Shown here piece by piece: positions 51,686-61,163 of a DNA stretch of 64,000 nt. How positions within the stretch are numbered: position 1 is the first letter of the stretch; each line of letters starts with the position of its first letter. Location of the stretch: positions 1 through 64,000 of the forward strand of contig NZ_OLKL01000041.1 of the NCBI RefSeq assembly GCF_900291015.1, read 5' to 3'. The stretch comes from Pseudomonas persica (lineage in GTDB: Bacteria > Pseudomonadota > Gammaproteobacteria > Pseudomonadales > Pseudomonadaceae). The position numbers and the translations under genes are program-made. Below the pieces are notes generated by a model. The model did not search any database. It was not told the origin of the DNA and saw only the letters and a program-made list of their open reading frames with translations.

Positions 51686-52573
51686 TCAGCGCTTCTGGGT
51701 CAGCGCACGGCGCTCGAACTCGACGATGCGCTGGCGGTAGTGCTCGATGGTCTGGGCGGTCAGCACGCTGCGCTGGTCATCCTTGAGCTCACCGTTCAGT
51801 TCATGGGCCAGCTTGCGCGCCGCAGCCACCATCACATCGAAGGCCTGCTTCGGATGACGCGGGCCCGGCAGGCCGAGGAAGAAGCTCACCGCGCGAGTGC
51901 TGAAGTGATCGATGTCGTCCAGGTCGAACACGCCAGGCTTGACGGCGTTGGCCATGGAGAACAGCACTTCGCCGTGACCGGCCATGCTCTCGTGACGGTG
52001 GAAGATGTCCATTTCGCCGAAGCGCAGGCCGCTTTCCAGAATGTTCTGCAGCAGCGCCGGGCCCTTGAAGCCGCCCTCGTCGCGGGAGATCACGCTGATC
52101 ACCAGCACTTCCTCGGCCGGCGGCAGCTCCTTGACGCTGCTGCTGGCAGGCGCAGTACCGTTGCTGCGGGTATTTTCCGCGGCGAAGTCGTCATCGCTGT
52201 CGGCAAACAGGTCGGGCTCGCGCGGCTCGGCGCTCAGGTTCAGGTCGCCCTGCTGCGCATCTGCAGCAGCAGCGCGCTTGCCACGCTTGCTGGCCTTGGC
52301 CGGCTTGGGCTCGCGCTCGCGATCACGCCCAGAAGCGCTGAGCGACGGCAGATCGCTTTCGTCCAGCTCAGGCTCTTTGTGGGTATCCAGCACTCGCGAC
52401 GGGCCAAGCACTTCGGCATTGCCCTCTTCGTCCGGCAGGTTGGAATAACTGCGATCCAGACGGAATTTCAACTTGCCTTTCCCGCCGCGCATGCGGCGCC
52501 AGCCGTCGAAAAGAATCCCGGCAATGACAATGATGCCGATGACGATCAGCCACTCGCGCAGACCGATTTCCAT
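51686..52573 (-). CDS. zipA: Cell division protein ZipA
   Basis: This 295-residue protein anchors FtsZ to the inner membrane. It has an N-terminal membrane segment (about 6-25, WLIVIGIIVIAGILF), a charged linker rich in Glu, Ser, Ala and Lys (about 40-150) and the C-terminal FtsZ-binding domain (about 155-290, beginning EEVLVISVISRDEGGFKG). The ATG at 52573 starts MEIGLREWLIV as in relatives. It is placed smc-zipA-ligA as in other pseudomonads. Confidence 0.95.
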   Translation of the reverse strand: MEIGLREWLIVIGIIVIAGILFDGWRRMRGGKGKLKFRLDRSYSNLPDEEGNAEVLGPSRVLDTHKEPELDESDLPSLSASGRDREREPKPAKASKRGKRAAAADAQQGDLNLSAEPREPDLFADSDDDFAAENTRSNGTAPASSSVKELPPAEEVLVISVISRDEGGFKGPALLQNILESGLRFGEMDIFHRHESMAGHGEVLFSMANAVKPGVFDLDDIDHFSTRAVSFFLGLPGPRHPKQAFDVMVAAARKLAHELNGELKDDQRSVLTAQTIEHYRQRIVEFERRALTQKR

Positions 52574-52778
52574 GTAATCCCGTGCCTCTATAAAAATATG
52601 CTTGAAAACAAAGGGTTCAAAGCCCTTTAACACGTGGCGCCAACTCTATGTTCTGACAGGCGTTTTACCCACGCAAAAAACGAGTGACATTAAGCTAGCA
52701 CGACCAAAGACAACTTTACACCGTCTGTCGCACATGACGGGGGCATTTCGCTACGGAATGTGCCCTTATCGTCGATCA

Positions 52779-55700
52779 TCAGGCGTCGACCATGGCCATG
52801 GCCTCCTCCACATCGACGGCAACCAGCCGTGAACAACCCGGTTCATGCATGGTCACCCCCATCAACTGATCCGCCATCTCCATGGCAATCTTGTTATGGG
52901 TGATGTAGATGAACTGCACGCTTTCACTCATTTCCTTGACCAGACGGGCGTAACGCCCGACGTTGGCATCGTCCAGCGGCGCGTCGACCTCGTCGAGCAT
53001 GCAGAACGGTGCAGGGTTCAACTTGAAGATGGCAAACACCAGCGCCAATGCGGTCAGTGCCTTCTCGCCGCCGGACAGCAGATGGATGGTGCTGTTCTTC
53101 TTGCCCGGTGGTCGCGCCATGATCGTCACCCCTGTATCGAGTAGATCTTCGCCCGTCAGTTCCAGATAAGCGTTGCCACCACCGAAAACTTTTGGGAAAA
53201 GTGCCTGTAATCCGGCATTTATCTGATCAAAGGTATCCTTGAAGCGGTTGCGGGTTTCCTTGTCGATCTTGCGAATGACGTTTTCCAGGGTCTCCAGCGC
53301 TTCGACCAGGTCGGCGTCCTGGGCGTCCAGGTAACGCTTGCGCTCGGACTGCTGTTCGTACTCTTCGATGGCCGCCAGGTTGATCGCGCCCAGGCGCTGG
53401 ATACGCGCCTCGAGTTGCTCCAGTTCCTGTTCGGTGCCTTGCTCGCTGGCCTCGGCCTCAAGGGTGGCGAGCACACCTTGCAGATCGTAGCCATCGGCCA
53501 GCAACTGCTCCTGCAAGGTCTTGCGCCGCACATCCAGGCCCTGACACTCCAGGCGCAGCTGCTCCAGCTGGCCGCGCAGCAGCTGGGCCTGCTGCTCGGC
53601 CTGGGTGCGGCGCTTCTCGGCATCACGCAGTTCGCGGTCGGCTTCATCCATGCGCAGGCGGGCCTGGCGCATTTCCTCGTCGACACTCATGCGCCGCTCC
53701 AGCAGCTCTTCCAGCTTCAGGCGCAGTTCTTCCTGCGGGGCCTCGCCCTCTTCCAGGTTCAGGCTCAGTTGCTCCTGGCGCTCGGTCAGGCGCGCAGCCT
53801 GCTGCTCCAGGCGCTCCAGGGCCTGCCGGGTGGAGTCGTGCTGGGCACGCAGCGAGCCCAGGCGCACAGCCAGCTGGTGGGCGTGGTCCTTGTGCTGGCG
53901 GGCCTCCTGGCGCACACGATCGAGGCTTTCGCGCAGGGTGTCGCGGCGAGCCATCAACTGCTCGCGCTGCTCGGTGTCCTGGGCCATCAGTTCCAGGGCC
54001 TGCTGCAGCAGCAAGCGGGCTTCGCCCAGCTGCTCATGCTCCAGGGCACGCTGCTCTTCCAGTTCGGCCAGTTCTTCCTGCAGGCGCCGACGGCGCAACT
54101 CGACCTGCTCGGCGCGCGCACGGCTGGCCGACAGGCTGGCCTTCAGCTCGCCGTGCAGGCGGTTTTCTTCCTGAGTGCGGCGGCGCAGCTGTTCACGCTG
54201 CTCTTCCAGGCCCAGCTGCTGCTCGCGCAGGGCCTGCAGGTGCTGCTCCAACTGCTCCAGCGCCGCTTCCTGCTCCAGTTGCTCCTGGCCCAGGCGCTCG
54301 ATCTCCTGGCCGCGCGCCAGCACGCTGCCTTCGGCTTCGCCGCCACGGCGCACCCGCAGGAAGTGCCGACCAACCCAGTAGCCATCGTGGCTGACCAGGC
54401 TCTGGCCTTCGCCGAGCGACGCGCGCTGTGCCAGCGCCTGGGCAAGGCCTTCCACGGGCTTGACCTGGCCCAGCCAGGGCGCCAGGTCGACACGGCCTTC
54501 GACCTTTTCCAGCAGGCTGCCGGGCAGCGACGAGCCGGTACCGCTCGCCACCAGCAAGCGCAAGTCGCCCTGCTCCAGGCCGGCAAAATCGAGGTTATCG
54601 AAGTCGTCCACCAGCACCGCCTGCAGGTCGGCGCCGAGCACGGTTTCTACCGCAAGCTCCCAGCCCGGCTCTACCCGCAACCCTTCAGCCAGCCGCGGCA
54701 GTTGCGCCAGGCCTTGGCCCTGCAGCCAGTCCGCAGCACCTGCCCCCGGCTCCAGGGCAGCCTGCTGCAAGGCTTCGAGCGAGGCAAGACGCCCGCCCAG
54801 GCGTTGCAGGTCGCCCTGCGCCTGCTGTTGGGCCTGGGTGGCCTGCTGCAGTTGCTCACGCGCGCCTTCCAGGCGCTCGACCACCTGCTCTTCGGACACC
54901 TGCAACTCTTCCAGCAACATTTCGCTGCTGGCCAGCTGCTCGGCCAGTTCCAGCATGGCCGCATCCTGCGGGTCGCTGCCCAGCAGCTCACGCTCTTCGC
55001 CCAGCTTACGCTGGCGCTCGGCCTGGCGTTCCAGGCTGGCTTCCAGCTGCAGCAGGCGCGCCTGCTGCACTTCGGCCTGGCGACGTGGCTCGGCGGAACG
55101 GCTGTTGAAGCTGTCCCACTGTTCCTGCCAGCCGTGCATGCCCAGTTCGGCCTCCTCAAGGGCGGCGGAGGCTTCTTCGGCAGCGGCCAGGGTCATTTCC
55201 TGCTCGGGTTCGAGCATGGCCAGCTCTTCACCCAAGGTAGCCAGCAGGGTACGGTCGTGGCCCAGGTGCGATTCGGTCTCCAGGCGCGTGCGCTCGGCTT
55301 CCTTGAAGTCCTCCTGCAACTGGCGCAGGCGCTGCTGGCCGTGCTGGATGCTCTGCTCGACCCGGGCGATATCACCGGCCACCGAGTAGAAGCGGCCCTG
55401 CACCTGGTTGAAGCGTTCGGACAATTCGTGATGGCCATCGCGCAGGCGTTCGATGCTGGCATCGGCATTGCGCTGCTCGGCCACCAGCGCCTCATGGGAC
55501 ACGTCCTGGTCGCCGATTACCGCCTCGCGCTGGCGCACCCGTTCGTCCAGGTCACGCCAGCGCAAGGCCGACAGGCGCGCTTTCAACTGGCGTTCCTGGG
55601 CCTTGTATTCACGGTACTTCTCGGCTGCCTGGGCCTGGCGGTGCAGGCGCTCCAGCTGGCGCTCCAGCTCTTCGCGCAGGTCGGTCAGGCGCGCCAGGTT

Positions 55701-56267
55701 TTCCTGGGTGCGGCGGATGCGGTTCTCGGTTTCACGGCGGCGCTCCTTGTACTTGGAGATGCCGGCGGCTTCCTCGATGAAGTTGCGCAGTTCCTCGGGC
55801 TTGGCCTCGATCAGCTTGGAGATCATGCCCTGCTCGATGATCGAGTAGCTGCGTGGCCCCAGGCCGGTACCGAGGAAGATGTCGGTGATATCACGCCGGC
55901 GGCACTTGGTACCGTTGAGGTAGTAGCTGTTCTGCCCGTCGCGGGTGACCTTGCGGCGGATCGAGATCTCGGCATAGGCGGCATATTCGCCGACCAGGGT
56001 GGTTTCGCTGTTGTCGAACACCAGTTCGATGCTGGCCTGGCTGACCGGCTTGCGGCCACTGGAGCCGTTGAAGATGACATCGGTCATCGACTCGCCGCGC
56101 AGGTTCTTCGCCGAACTCTCGCCCATCACCCAGCGCACGGCATCGATGATGTTGGACTTGCCACAGCCGTTGGGGCCGACGACGGCCGCCATGTTGCTGG
56201 GGAAGTTGACCGTGGTCGGGTCGACGAACGACTTGAACCCGGCCAGGCGAATGCACTTCAGGCGCAT
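52779..56267 (-). CDS. smc: Chromosome segregation protein SMC
   Basis: This 1162-residue condensin ATPase organises the chromosome. Walker A GPNGCGKS is at 31-38, the first coiled coil runs about 165-490, the hinge about 510-640, the second coil to about 1000, and the C-terminal ABC signature LLSGGEKALTAL and Walker B MLDEVDAPLDD are near 1060-1100. Length is usual for SMC. It begins three bases after the GntR stop codon, suggesting coupled expression. Pseudomonas also uses MksB systems, but this is true SMC by its hinge and head. Confidence 0.97.
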   Translation of the reverse strand: MRLKCIRLAGFKSFVDPTTVNFPSNMAAVVGPNGCGKSNIIDAVRWVMGESSAKNLRGESMTDVIFNGSSGRKPVSQASIELVFDNSETTLVGEYAAYAEISIRRKVTRDGQNSYYLNGTKCRRRDITDIFLGTGLGPRSYSIIEQGMISKLIEAKPEELRNFIEEAAGISKYKERRRETENRIRRTQENLARLTDLREELERQLERLHRQAQAAEKYREYKAQERQLKARLSALRWRDLDERVRQREAVIGDQDVSHEALVAEQRNADASIERLRDGHHELSERFNQVQGRFYSVAGDIARVEQSIQHGQQRLRQLQEDFKEAERTRLETESHLGHDRTLLATLGEELAMLEPEQEMTLAAAEEASAALEEAELGMHGWQEQWDSFNSRSAEPRRQAEVQQARLLQLEASLERQAERQRKLGEERELLGSDPQDAAMLELAEQLASSEMLLEELQVSEEQVVERLEGAREQLQQATQAQQQAQGDLQRLGGRLASLEALQQAALEPGAGAADWLQGQGLAQLPRLAEGLRVEPGWELAVETVLGADLQAVLVDDFDNLDFAGLEQGDLRLLVASGTGSSLPGSLLEKVEGRVDLAPWLGQVKPVEGLAQALAQRASLGEGQSLVSHDGYWVGRHFLRVRRGGEAEGSVLARGQEIERLGQEQLEQEAALEQLEQHLQALREQQLGLEEQREQLRRRTQEENRLHGELKASLSASRARAEQVELRRRRLQEELAELEEQRALEHEQLGEARLLLQQALELMAQDTEQREQLMARRDTLRESLDRVRQEARQHKDHAHQLAVRLGSLRAQHDSTRQALERLEQQAARLTERQEQLSLNLEEGEAPQEELRLKLEELLERRMSVDEEMRQARLRMDEADRELRDAEKRRTQAEQQAQLLRGQLEQLRLECQGLDVRRKTLQEQLLADGYDLQGVLATLEAEASEQGTEQELEQLEARIQRLGAINLAAIEEYEQQSERKRYLDAQDADLVEALETLENVIRKIDKETRNRFKDTFDQINAGLQALFPKVFGGGNAYLELTGEDLLDTGVTIMARPPGKKNSTIHLLSGGEKALTALALVFAIFKLNPAPFCMLDEVDAPLDDANVGRYARLVKEMSESVQFIYITHNKIAMEMADQLMGVTMHEPGCSRLVAVDVEEAMAMVDA

Positions 56268-56270
56268 CGG

Positions 56271-56930
56271 TCAGCCTCGGGCCAACGCCGCCAGCACCAG
56301 TTCGCAGCTGCGCTGACCGTAGGCGGTGAGCACTTCGCGAATGCGCGGCAGGTCACGGGCGACCACTGCGTCGAGCAGGCGGGCGAACAGGTCCAGGTAA
56401 TCGATCATGTTGGCCTGGCGCTGGTCCAGCGACAGGTAGTAGGCACGGCTCATGGCCGGCTGCAGGTTTTCCACGGTTTCCTGCAGGAACGGGTTGTCGG
56501 CGAACGGATAGGCAGCCCGCATGACCGCGAAGCTGTCGGCGACGAAGGCCTCTATGTCCAGCTGGTCATGGGCCCGCTGCAGGCGCTGCTGGATCGCCAG
56601 GAACGGGCGCAGGTCGGCATCGGTGCGCCATTTTTGCGCAACCGCGTTACCCAACAGGATGTAGAACTCGCTCATCAGCGCGCACAGGCTGCGCACACTG
56701 CGCTCGTCGAGCTCGGTCACGTGGGCACCCCGGCGCGGCAAGATCGCCACCAGATGGCGGCGTTCAAGGATCAGCAGCGCTTCGCGTACCGAGCCGCGGC
56801 TGACGTTGAGTGCCTGGGTGACCTTTTGCTCCTGAATACGCTCGCCTGGCGCCAGCTCGCCACGGATGATGCGTTCGGCCAGGTAATCGGCAATCTGCTC
56901 GGAGAGGCTGTCCGGGGCCTTGAACGTCAT
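56271..56930 (-). CDS. GntR family regulator, FCD subgroup
   Basis: This 219-residue regulator has an N-terminal winged helix (EQIADYLAERIIRGELAPGERI, then QALNVSRGSVREALLILERR) and a C-terminal all-helical FCD domain (about 90-215), which usually binds a small organic acid and often a metal. It is divergent from xdhA and sits directly before smc. A role in purine catabolism is a reasonable guess from the shared intergenic region, where three TTGACC words occur; a role unrelated to xdh cannot be excluded. Confidence 0.88.
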   Translation of the reverse strand: MTFKAPDSLSEQIADYLAERIIRGELAPGERIQEQKVTQALNVSRGSVREALLILERRHLVAILPRRGAHVTELDERSVRSLCALMSEFYILLGNAVAQKWRTDADLRPFLAIQQRLQRAHDQLDIEAFVADSFAVMRAAYPFADNPFLQETVENLQPAMSRAYYLSLDQRQANMIDYLDLFARLLDAVVARDLPRIREVLTAYGQRSCELVLAALARG

Positions 56931-57019
56931 GGTTTTCCTTCAAAATCATTGAACTGGGCACAAGGGGCGGATTGTAGCGTACTTGGCCGGTAATCGCGCA
57001 GAGGGGCCTGGCGGTTTAT

Positions 57020-57136
57020 TTGACCTGCAAGACAACCAGGCGCCCGGCGCGATCTATGCTTGGAATATGGGCAATGTGTGCGGCCGGACTTGGACATGCG
57101 CAATTTCTTGACCTTTGAGTCAGAAAAATATTGACC
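57020..57136. promoter_or_regulatory. Three TTGACC repeats between gntR and xdhA
   Basis: TTGACC occurs at 57020, 57108 and 57131 in the same orientation within the 268-base divergent region; the last two are 23 bases apart and lie just upstream of xdhA. They may be half-sites for the GntR regulator or part of the xdhA promoter. This is only a motif observation. Confidence 0.35.
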
Positions 57137-57198
57137 AGCTGGACAGCTCTTGCTTAGAGTCCGCCCAACAACAATAAAACCATTGCGAGGCCATCCCC

Positions 57199-58653
57199 GT
57201 GATCCAGTTTCTCGTCAACCAGGAGTTGCGTAGTGAGCATGCCCTGGACCCGAACATGACGGTGCTGCAATACCTGCGCGAGCACCTGGGCAAACCTGGC
57301 ACCAAGGAGGGCTGCGCCAGTGGTGACTGCGGCGCCTGCACCGTGGTGGTCGGCGAACTGACCCAGGACGACCAGGGCAACGACAGCCTGCGCTACCGTA
57401 GCCTCAACTCGTGCCTGACCTTCGTTTCGTCGCTGCACGGCAAGCAGCTGATCAGCGTCGAGGGCCTCAAGCACCAGGGCCAGCTGCATAGCGTGCAACA
57501 GGCCATGGCCGATTGCCATGGCTCGCAGTGCGGCTTCTGCACCCCCGGCTTCGTCATGTCGCTGTTCGCCCTGCAGAAAAACAGCAGCGGCCCCGACCTG
57601 CATCAGGCCCAGGAAGCCCTGGCTGGCAACCTGTGCCGCTGCACCGGCTACCGGCCGATCCTCGACGCCGCCGAGCAGAGCTGTCGCCAGCCCTGCCGCG
57701 ACCAGTTCGATGCCCAGCAGGCGCAGACCATCAGCCGCCTCAAGGCCATTGCGCCGACCCAGACCGGCGAGCTGAACAGCGGCGACAAGCGCTGCCTGGT
57801 GCCACTGACCGTGGCCGACCTGGCCGACCTGTACAGCTCGCACCCCGAAGCACGGCTACTGGCCGGCGGTACCGACCTGGCCCTGGAAGTCACCCAGTTC
57901 CACAAGACCTTGCCGGTGATGATCTACGTCGGCCATGTGGCCGAGCTCAAGCGCATCGAGAAAACCGCCAGCCACCTGGAAATCGGTGCTGCCACCCCGC
58001 TCACCGACTGCTACGGCGCGCTGAACGAGGAATACCCCGACTTCGGCGCGCTGCTGCACCGCTTCGCCTCGCTGCAGATCCGCAACCAGGGCACCCTGGG
58101 CGGCAATATCGGCAACGCTTCGCCGATCGGCGACTCGCCGCCCCTGCTGATTGCCCTGGATGCACAGATCGTCCTGCGCCAGGGCGAGCGCCAGCGGGTG
58201 ATGCCACTGGAAGACTACTTCATCGACTACCGCATCACTGCCCGCCAGGACAGCGAGTTCATCGAGAAGATCATCGTGCCCCGCGCCACCAGCGACTGGG
58301 CGTTCCGTGCCTATAAAGTATCCAAGCGCCTGGACGATGACATTTCCGCCGTGTGCGGCGCCTTCAACCTGAGCCTCGAAGACGGCGTGGTCAGCGGTGT
58401 GCGCATCGCCTTCGGCGGCATGGCGGCGATCCCCAAACGGGCCCGCGCCTGCGAAGCAGCGCTGCGCGGCAAGCCATGGAACCAGGCTGCCATCGAGCGC
58501 GCCTGCCAGGCCCTGGCCGAGGACTTCACCCCGCTCAGCGACTTCCGCGCCAGCAAGGAATACCGCCTGCTGACCGCGCAGAACCTGCTGCGCAAGTACT
58601 TCATCGAACAGCAAACGCCGCACATCGAGACCCGGGTGACCGCTTATGTCTAA
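57199..58653 (+). CDS. xdhA: Xanthine dehydrogenase small subunit (FeS/FAD)
   Basis: This 484-residue subunit carries electrons from the molybdenum centre to NAD+. The N-terminal plant-type [2Fe-2S] domain has GCASGDCGACTVV, the second has CGFCTPG...NLCRCTGYRPI, and the C-terminal FAD domain (about 190-480) includes LLAGGTDLALE and IRNQGTLGGNIGNASPIGDSPP. The start is GTG at 57199 with GAGG eight bases upstream and the expected MIQFLVNQELR beginning. It is first in xdhABC-guaD and overlaps xdhB by eight bases. Confidence 0.96.
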   Translation: MIQFLVNQELRSEHALDPNMTVLQYLREHLGKPGTKEGCASGDCGACTVVVGELTQDDQGNDSLRYRSLNSCLTFVSSLHGKQLISVEGLKHQGQLHSVQQAMADCHGSQCGFCTPGFVMSLFALQKNSSGPDLHQAQEALAGNLCRCTGYRPILDAAEQSCRQPCRDQFDAQQAQTISRLKAIAPTQTGELNSGDKRCLVPLTVADLADLYSSHPEARLLAGGTDLALEVTQFHKTLPVMIYVGHVAELKRIEKTASHLEIGAATPLTDCYGALNEEYPDFGALLHRFASLQIRNQGTLGGNIGNASPIGDSPPLLIALDAQIVLRQGERQRVMPLEDYFIDYRITARQDSEFIEKIIVPRATSDWAFRAYKVSKRLDDDISAVCGAFNLSLEDGVVSGVRIAFGGMAAIPKRARACEAALRGKPWNQAAIERACQALAEDFTPLSDFRASKEYRLLTAQNLLRKYFIEQQTPHIETRVTAYV

Positions 58654-61045
58654 CCATCACGTAGCCAAGAGCCAGGCCGAGATGGCCGAACTGTTCAGCC
58701 AGGACCTGACCACCGGGGTCGGCCGCAGCGTCAAGCACGACAGCGCCGACAAGCATGTATCCGGCGAAGCGGTGTACATCGACGACCGCCTGGAATTCCC
58801 CAACCAGCTGCACGTCTATGCGCGCACCGCCGACCGCGCCCACGCGCGCATCCTGCGCATCGACACCACGCCGTGCTATGCCTTCGAGGGGGTGCGCATC
58901 GCCATTACCCACGAAGACATCCCCGGCCTCAAGGACATCGGCCCGGTGGTGGCCGGCGACCCGCTGCTGGCCATCGACAAGGTCGAGTTCTTCGGCCAGC
59001 CGGTGCTCGCCGTGGCCGCACGCGACCTCGACACCGCACGCCGCGCGGCCATGGCCGCCATCGTCGAGTATGAAGACCTGGAGCCAGTGCTGGATGTGGT
59101 CGAAGCCTTGCGCAACAAGCACTTCGTGCTCGACAGCCACACCCACCAGCGTGGCGATTCCGCTGCAGCCCTGGCCAGTGCCCCGCACCGCATCCAGGGC
59201 ACCCTGCACATCGGTGGCCAGGAGCACTTCTACCTGGAAACGCAGATTTCCTCGGTGATGCCCACCGAAGACGGCGGCATGATCGTCTACTGCTCCACGC
59301 AAAACCCCACCGAAGTGCAGAAACTGGTTGCCGAAGTCCTCGACGTGCCAATGAACAAGGTGGTGCTGGACATGCGCCGCATGGGTGGCGGTTTTGGCGG
59401 CAAGGAAACCCAGGCCGCCAGCCCGGCGTGCCTGTGCGCCGTAGTGGCGCGCCTGACCGGCCAACCGACCAAGATGCGCCTGCCGCGGGTCGAAGACATG
59501 ACCATGACCGGCAAGCGCCACCCGTTCTACGTCGAGTACGACGTAGGCTTCGACGACGACGGGCGCCTGCACGGCATCAACTTCGACCTGGCCGGCAACT
59601 GCGGCTACTCGCCCGACCTGTCCGGCTCGATCGTCGATCGCGCCATGTTCCACTCCGACAACGCCTACTACCTGGGCGATGCCACCGTGCACGGCCACCG
59701 CTGCAAGACCAACACCGCCTCCAATACCGCCTACCGCGGCTTCGGCGGGCCTCAGGGGATGGTCGCCATCGAGCAGGTGATGGACCACATCGCCCGCCAC
59801 CTGGGCCGTGACCCGCTGACAGTGCGCAAGGCCAACTACTACGGCAAGACCGAGCGCAACGTCACCCACTACTACCAGACCGTCGAGCACAACATGCTCG
59901 AAGAGATGACCGCCGAGCTGGAGGCCAGTAGTGACTACGCCGAACGCCGCGAGTCGATCCGTCGCTTCAACGCCAACAGCCCGATCCTGAAGAAAGGCCT
60001 GGCGCTGACGCCGGTCAAGTTCGGCATTTCGTTCACCGCCACCTTCCTCAACCAGGCCGGTGCGCTGATCCATATCTACACCGACGGCAGCATTCACCTG
60101 AACCACGGTGGCACCGAGATGGGCCAGGGCCTGAACACCAAGGTGGCACAGGTGGTGGCGCAGATCTTCCAGGTCGATTTCAGCCGCATCCAGATCACCG
60201 CCACCAACACGGACAAGGTGCCCAACACCTCGCCGACTGCGGCCTCCAGCGGTGCCGACCTGAACGGCAAGGCAGCACAGAATGCGGCCGAGATCCTCAA
60301 GAAGCGCCTGACCGAGTTCGCCGCACGGCACTACCAGGTGACCGAGGAAGACGTCGAGTTCCGCAACGGCCATGTGCGCGTGCGCGACCAGATCGTCAGC
60401 TTCGAGCAGCTGGTGCAGCAGGCCTACTTCGCCCAGGTATCGCTGTCCAGCACCGGTTTCTACCGCACGCCAAAAATCTACTACGACCGCAGCCAGGCGC
60501 GCGGCCGGCCGTTCTACTACTTCGCCTTCGGCGCGGCCTGCGTGGAAGTGGTGGTCGACACCCTGACCGGCGAATACAAGATGCTGCGCGCCGACATCCT
60601 GCACGATGTGGGGGATTCGCTGAACCCGGCCATCGACATCGGCCAGGTGGAAGGCGGCTTCATCCAGGGCATGGGCTGGCTGACCAGCGAAGAGCTGGTG
60701 TGGAACGCCAAGGGCAAGCTGATGACCAACGGCCCGGCCAGCTACAAGATCCCGGCAGTGGCCGACATGCCGCTGGATTTGCGGGTAAAGCTGGTGGAGA
60801 ACCGCAAGAACCCGGAAGACACCGTGTTCCACTCCAAGGCCGTGGGCGAGCCGCCGTTCATGCTCGGCATCGCCGCCTGGTGCGCGATCAAGGACGCCGT
60901 GGCCAGCATCGCCGATTACCGCGTGCAGCCGCAGGTGGATGCACCGGCGACGCCGGAGCGGGTGTTGTGGGGTTGCGAGCAGATGCGCAAGGCGGTAGCC
61001 GCAGCGCAAGCTGCCGAGCCGGAACTGGAAACCGTGTCTCACTGA
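58646..61045 (+). CDS. xdhB: Xanthine dehydrogenase molybdopterin-binding subunit
   Basis: This 799-residue subunit binds the molybdenum cofactor and oxidises hypoxanthine and xanthine to urate. It shows the conserved GGFGGKETQ, RAMFHSDNAYYLGD, AYRGFGGPQGM and HGGTEMGQGL stretches, and the terminal VGEPPFMLGIA with the catalytic-site Glu region (KAVGEPP). Size is typical of the bacterial separate subunit. It overlaps the end of xdhA, consistent with coupled translation. Confidence 0.96.
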   Translation: MSNHHVAKSQAEMAELFSQDLTTGVGRSVKHDSADKHVSGEAVYIDDRLEFPNQLHVYARTADRAHARILRIDTTPCYAFEGVRIAITHEDIPGLKDIGPVVAGDPLLAIDKVEFFGQPVLAVAARDLDTARRAAMAAIVEYEDLEPVLDVVEALRNKHFVLDSHTHQRGDSAAALASAPHRIQGTLHIGGQEHFYLETQISSVMPTEDGGMIVYCSTQNPTEVQKLVAEVLDVPMNKVVLDMRRMGGGFGGKETQAASPACLCAVVARLTGQPTKMRLPRVEDMTMTGKRHPFYVEYDVGFDDDGRLHGINFDLAGNCGYSPDLSGSIVDRAMFHSDNAYYLGDATVHGHRCKTNTASNTAYRGFGGPQGMVAIEQVMDHIARHLGRDPLTVRKANYYGKTERNVTHYYQTVEHNMLEEMTAELEASSDYAERRESIRRFNANSPILKKGLALTPVKFGISFTATFLNQAGALIHIYTDGSIHLNHGGTEMGQGLNTKVAQVVAQIFQVDFSRIQITATNTDKVPNTSPTAASSGADLNGKAAQNAAEILKKRLTEFAARHYQVTEEDVEFRNGHVRVRDQIVSFEQLVQQAYFAQVSLSSTGFYRTPKIYYDRSQARGRPFYYFAFGAACVEVVVDTLTGEYKMLRADILHDVGDSLNPAIDIGQVEGGFIQGMGWLTSEELVWNAKGKLMTNGPASYKIPAVADMPLDLRVKLVENRKNPEDTVFHSKAVGEPPFMLGIAAWCAIKDAVASIADYRVQPQVDAPATPERVLWGCEQMRKAVAAAQAAEPELETVSH

Positions 61046-61055
61046 CAATGCAGGG

Positions 61056-61134
61056 CCCTGTGGGAGCGGGTTTACCCGCGAATGCGATAGTGGCTTCACC
61101 GCCGCATTCGCGGGTGAACCCGCTCCCACAGGGA
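61056..61134. repeat. REP pair between xdhB and xdhC
   Basis: CCCTGTGGGAGCGGGTTTACCCGCGAATGCG and its complement face each other over a short spacer. It lies within the xdh operon, in the 118-base gap between xdhB and xdhC. Confidence 0.93.
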
Positions 61135-61163
61135 TCGCGACGCAACTATAGAGAGGTTGCATC

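Noticed and set aside
53415..56993. A 1192-codon plus-strand frame opposite smc
   Set aside because: Antisense of the smc coiled coil; low-complexity Leu/Gln/Ala translation.
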